7,746 nt of DNA from Thermoplasmata archaeon. Its GTDB lineage: Archaea; Thermoplasmatota; Thermoplasmata; Thermoplasmatales; Thermoplasmataceae. A program made the translations under genes and the position numbers. Every line of letters begins with the position of its first letter. The first letter of the stretch is position 1. This document shows, piece after piece, positions 6,272 to 7,746 of the stretch. The notes beneath the pieces were generated by a model. The model searched no databases. It was not told where the DNA came from and was given only the letters and a program-made list of their open reading frames with translations. The DNA lies in contig JAJZXT010000089.1 of NCBI GenBank assembly GCA_021806355.1, positions 1 through 7,746 of the forward strand. The letters run 5' to 3'.

Positions 6272-6934
6272 TCAGGTTCCGGTGTCAGGACTACTTTGCG
6301 TTCTACTCATTGGTATAACCACAATCCTTCTTCTTGTAAATGTAACTATGACTGACCTGAATGTCGCGATTGAATTGAACTCCACCTGTAGAGGCGGGTG
6401 GTTTGTCTTGAAATTTATGGTCATGGTCTGATCCTGCTTGTTATACTGGTCTATGGTAATGTTCTCCACATCTGTTATTTCAAAACTCCCTGAGCTCGGT
6501 GAATCCCGGAAAGTAAAGTTTGGTCCGTTGAACTTGACTACAGAAGTTGCCATTCTCATCAGAGAGGGGACAGCAATTATTAGAACAAAGAAAATAACGA
6601 AATAGTACATATTCAACAGATAACCCATATATTCAAGAACAAAGAACACACCTAGGATAAGAAACCCCACAAGGGTACTCAACTGCTGCAAGACACCACT
6701 ACCAGTAATTCTTATTGTTTCTGGAGCCTGCTGTGGTGGCTGATCAACAGACTGAGGAGGATATTGAGGTTCAGTTGCCTGTTGAGGTTCCTGTTCTGTA
6801 CTTTGTGGGACGGAAGAAACACTTCCTGATCCTGCAGGCTTAGGCTCTTCAAACATGAAACTGCCGCAGTTCTCACAGACTGCTGCAGAAGAAGGGTTCT
6901 TATGCCCACAGTTTTTGCAGACAACTTTCGCCAT
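6272..6934 (-). CDS. Zinc-ribbon membrane protein with C-terminal beta-rich domain
   Basis: This 220-residue protein starts with a rubredoxin-like zinc ribbon: C6-x-x-C9 and C20-x-x-C23 in the pattern CKNCGHKN...CENCG, as in the zinc_ribbon_2/DZR type. A Pro/Gln/Ser-rich low-complexity linker (about 30-72) leads to two membrane helices (about 86-105 and 109-127). A C-terminal domain of about 80 residues (132-210) has alternating hydrophobic strands, FTFRDSPSSGSFEITDVENI then TMTINF and RRRIVVIP, which recalls the bacterial-PH-like domains found after paired helices. The two helices form a hairpin, so both soluble ends should face the cytoplasm (inferred). The function is unknown. Such proteins are common in archaea and may act as membrane scaffolds or signalling adaptors. 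The ATG at 6934 has a palindromic TATA element about 27 bases upstream. The Gln/Pro linker is a likely fast-evolving region. Confidence 0.75.
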   Translation of the reverse strand: MAKVVCKNCGHKNPSSAAVCENCGSFMFEEPKPAGSGSVSSVPQSTEQEPQQATEPQYPPQSVDQPPQQAPETIRITGSGVLQQLSTLVGFLILGVFFVLEYMGYLLNMYYFVIFFVLIIAVPSLMRMATSVVKFNGPNFTFRDSPSSGSFEITDVENITIDQYNKQDQTMTINFKTNHPPLQVEFNSIATFRSVIVTFTRRRIVVIPMSRTQSSPDTGT

Positions 6935-6956
6935 GATGATCCTTAACCTAATTTCC

Positions 6957-6966
6957 GCTTATAAGC
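6957..6966 (-). promoter_or_regulatory. TATA box of the zinc-ribbon protein gene
   Basis: GCTTATAAGC is a perfect 10-base palindrome centred about 27 bases before the ATG at 6934, in the 53-base gap after the methyltransferase stop. It gives this gene its own promoter. Being symmetric it could also be read in the other direction, but no gene starts that way. Confidence 0.55.
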
Positions 6967-6987
6967 TAATCTCTAATTCCTCTGTTT

Positions 6988-7593
6988 TTACGGAACCTTT
7001 TCCAAAATATAGTTAAGGTAAGTGTGGTTGCCAGGCTTAAAAGCATCATAATATACGAATTTCATTCTGGTTCCATGAAACAGGGATTCCACTTTTTTCT
7101 CGCCGTAGTATTCGAAATATCTGAGATATGATGAGCCTGCCACATTCCTTGTTTCATTTCCCTCTCCCTCAATGAGGCCAAGAAGTAATATCCCATCAGG
7201 TCGAAGAAGGTCGGGTATCTTTGCCAGCAACTCTTTCGATTCATCATAGGTAAGATGTATGAGGGAAGAATATGCCCATATTCCATCATACAATCCTGCC
7301 AGGTTCAAATTACGTATGTCAGCCTGAATGGATTTGAATCCGAGCTTAGAAGTCATCTCTACCATTTCCTTGGACCCGTCAATGCAGGTTACGTTCAAAC
7401 CTTGCCCTCTTAGAATAAGGGAATCCCTGCCGGGGCCACTTCCAAGATTAAGGACATCCTTTCCATGAAGCCTGGATACGAATTCCCTTACTGTTACAGC
7501 GGGAAACTTTTCCCAGAAATCCCTTGTTTCTGCGTCGTAAAGGTCATGTATGGCGTCGTAGGTCCTGATGGTATGATTAATCTTCGGGCACAC
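6988..7593 (-). CDS. Class I SAM-dependent methyltransferase
   Basis: This 201-residue protein has a Rossmann-type methyltransferase fold. Motif I is VLNLGSGPGRDS (47-58), the usual SAM-binding glycine loop. An acidic residue ending strand 2 follows (CIDGS, D72), then the ADIRNL motif (91-96, D92) and WAYSSLIHL (106-114), the position of motif IV. The N-terminal TYDAIHDLYDAETRDFWEKFP (11-31) is the typical lead-in of the Methyltransf_11/25-like group. The substrate cannot be told from the sequence. The assigned start is a GTG at 7593 with a strong GGAGGT five bases upstream. That ribosome site lies in the right end of the adjoining IS200/IS605-type element, and no ATG is available near the N-terminus, so the native start may have been lost on insertion. 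The conserved core is intact, so the protein is probably functional. Stop at 6988. Confidence 0.88.
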   Translation of the reverse strand: MCPKINHTIRTYDAIHDLYDAETRDFWEKFPAVTVREFVSRLHGKDVLNLGSGPGRDSLILRGQGLNVTCIDGSKEMVEMTSKLGFKSIQADIRNLNLAGLYDGIWAYSSLIHLTYDESKELLAKIPDLLRPDGILLLGLIEGEGNETRNVAGSSYLRYFEYYGEKKVESLFHGTRMKFVYYDAFKPGNHTYLNYILEKVP

Positions 7594-7598
7594 TGGTG

Positions 7599-7604
7599 AC
7601 CTCC
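7599..7604 (-). promoter_or_regulatory. Shine-Dalgarno site of the methyltransferase, inside the insertion element end
   Basis: The minus strand reads GGAGGT, then five bases, then GTG (7593-7591). It is the only near-perfect Shine-Dalgarno seen in this window. The other genes are preceded by TATA elements at leaderless distance. It lies in the GGGAGGAGGTCAC stretch that appears to be the terminal sequence of the transposable element, so it is probably borrowed. Confidence 0.6.
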
Positions 7605-7605
7605 T

Positions 7606-7625
7606 CCCACGACTAAAGTCGTGGG
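7606..7625. repeat. Terminal hairpin of the IS200/IS605-type element
   Basis: CCCACGACT (7606-7614) and AGTCGTGGG (7617-7625) are perfect inverted repeats around two A bases, or an 8-base stem with a TAAA loop. The hairpin overlaps the stop codon of the TnpB-like tail. In this element family such subterminal hairpins are recognised as single-stranded DNA by the Y1 transposase and are part of the omega RNA scaffold; both roles are inferred here. Confidence 0.75.
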
Positions 7626-7746
7626 CTTCCTGCTTCTACGGCTGCTGGCGGAGTCTCCACAGGCTTGAATTCCCCTCGGCCCGAAGGTACTGTGTTCTCC
7701 ATGCTCAGCCACCTGACTTTACGGATGCAGGCACGCATGGAGCAAT
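7613..7746 (-). CDS. tnpB: C-terminal tail of a TnpB/IS605 OrfB-like protein (5' part outside window)
   Basis: Forty-three codons are open from the window edge to a TAG at 7613-7615. The tail contains RKVRWLSMENTVPSG, then EFKPVETPP, and ends VEAGSPRL. A Pro/Glu-rich tail of the form 'PVE...EAGSP' running into a terminal hairpin is a recurrent feature of OrfB/TnpB proteins, the RNA-guided RuvC-like nucleases of IS200/IS605 and IS607 elements. The catalytic RuvC residues and zinc finger would lie upstream, outside the window, so activity cannot be judged. The stop codon sits inside the element's terminal hairpin. The overlapping longer reading frame on the same strand that starts at 7712 is not the gene. 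Confidence 0.7.
   Translation of the reverse strand, partial: CSMRACIRKVRWLSMENTVPSGRGEFKPVETPPAAVEAGSPRL

Larger units (their letters stand above)
7596..7746 (-). mobile_element. Right end of an IS200/IS605-type (TnpB-bearing) element, rest outside window
   Basis: The minus strand carries a tnpB-like 3' coding tail that runs straight into a GC-rich hairpin (7606-7625) and then GGGAGGAGGTCAC, an arrangement typical of the right end of IS200/IS605 and IS1341-like elements in archaea. The element boundary is put near 7596 by this pattern; the exact base is inferred. The left end and most of the element lie beyond the window, so whether it is autonomous (with tnpA) cannot be told. Confidence 0.65.

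Noticed and set aside
7494..7712. A 72-codon minus-strand reading frame beginning at an ATG at 7712 over the insertion element end
   Set aside because: It is out of frame with the VEAGSPRL tail typical of TnpB, runs through the terminal hairpin into the methyltransferase, and its protein has no recognisable features.

Overview
The window looks like chromosomal DNA of an acidophilic, cell-wall-less archaeon of the Thermoplasmata (Thermoplasmatales-like). Three things suggest this. Most genes have a TATA-like element 25-30 bases before the start codon with no room for a leader, as in leaderless archaeal transcripts. The large surface protein joins a right-handed beta-helix to 'F-x-E-S-G-L' repeats, a PEGA-like domain and a C-terminal membrane anchor ending in RKKK, an architecture typical of these wall-less archaea. 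The remaining genes are also archaeal in type. The exact genus cannot be decided from the sequence alone.

Layout. Bases 1-735 (minus strand, running off the left edge) encode an iron-sulfur type adenylylsulfate/PAPS reductase, CysH. A 120-base divergent promoter region separates it from a plus-strand gene (856-1842) for a ComA-family phosphosulfolactate synthase with an extra C-terminal winged-helix DNA-binding domain. Next on the plus strand is an unrecognised protein with a C-terminal coiled coil (1910-2500). It converges on a minus-strand GtrA-like four-helix membrane protein (2548-2997). A 1001-residue surface beta-helix glycoprotein fills 3113-6118 (minus), followed upstream by a zinc-ribbon membrane protein (6272-6934, minus) and a class I SAM-dependent methyltransferase (6988-7593, minus). 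The right edge (about 7596-7746, minus) is the 3' end of an IS200/IS605-type element: the last 43 codons of an OrfB/TnpB-like protein and its terminal hairpin. No gene-free stretch exceeds about 155 bases.

How the genes may work together. CysH makes sulfite, and ComA-family enzymes add sulfite to phosphoenolpyruvate. Their divergent arrangement around one short control region containing repeated TACACRC motifs suggests a shared sulfur-responsive unit, with the winged helix of the ComA fusion as a candidate regulator. That is inference. The GtrA-like protein, surface protein and zinc-ribbon protein are all membrane or envelope proteins but have separate promoters. The insertion element abuts the methyltransferase so closely that the methyltransferase's Shine-Dalgarno sequence, and perhaps its start codon, appear to be supplied by the element's right end. 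The flank would also be the predicted guide of a TnpB-associated omega RNA.
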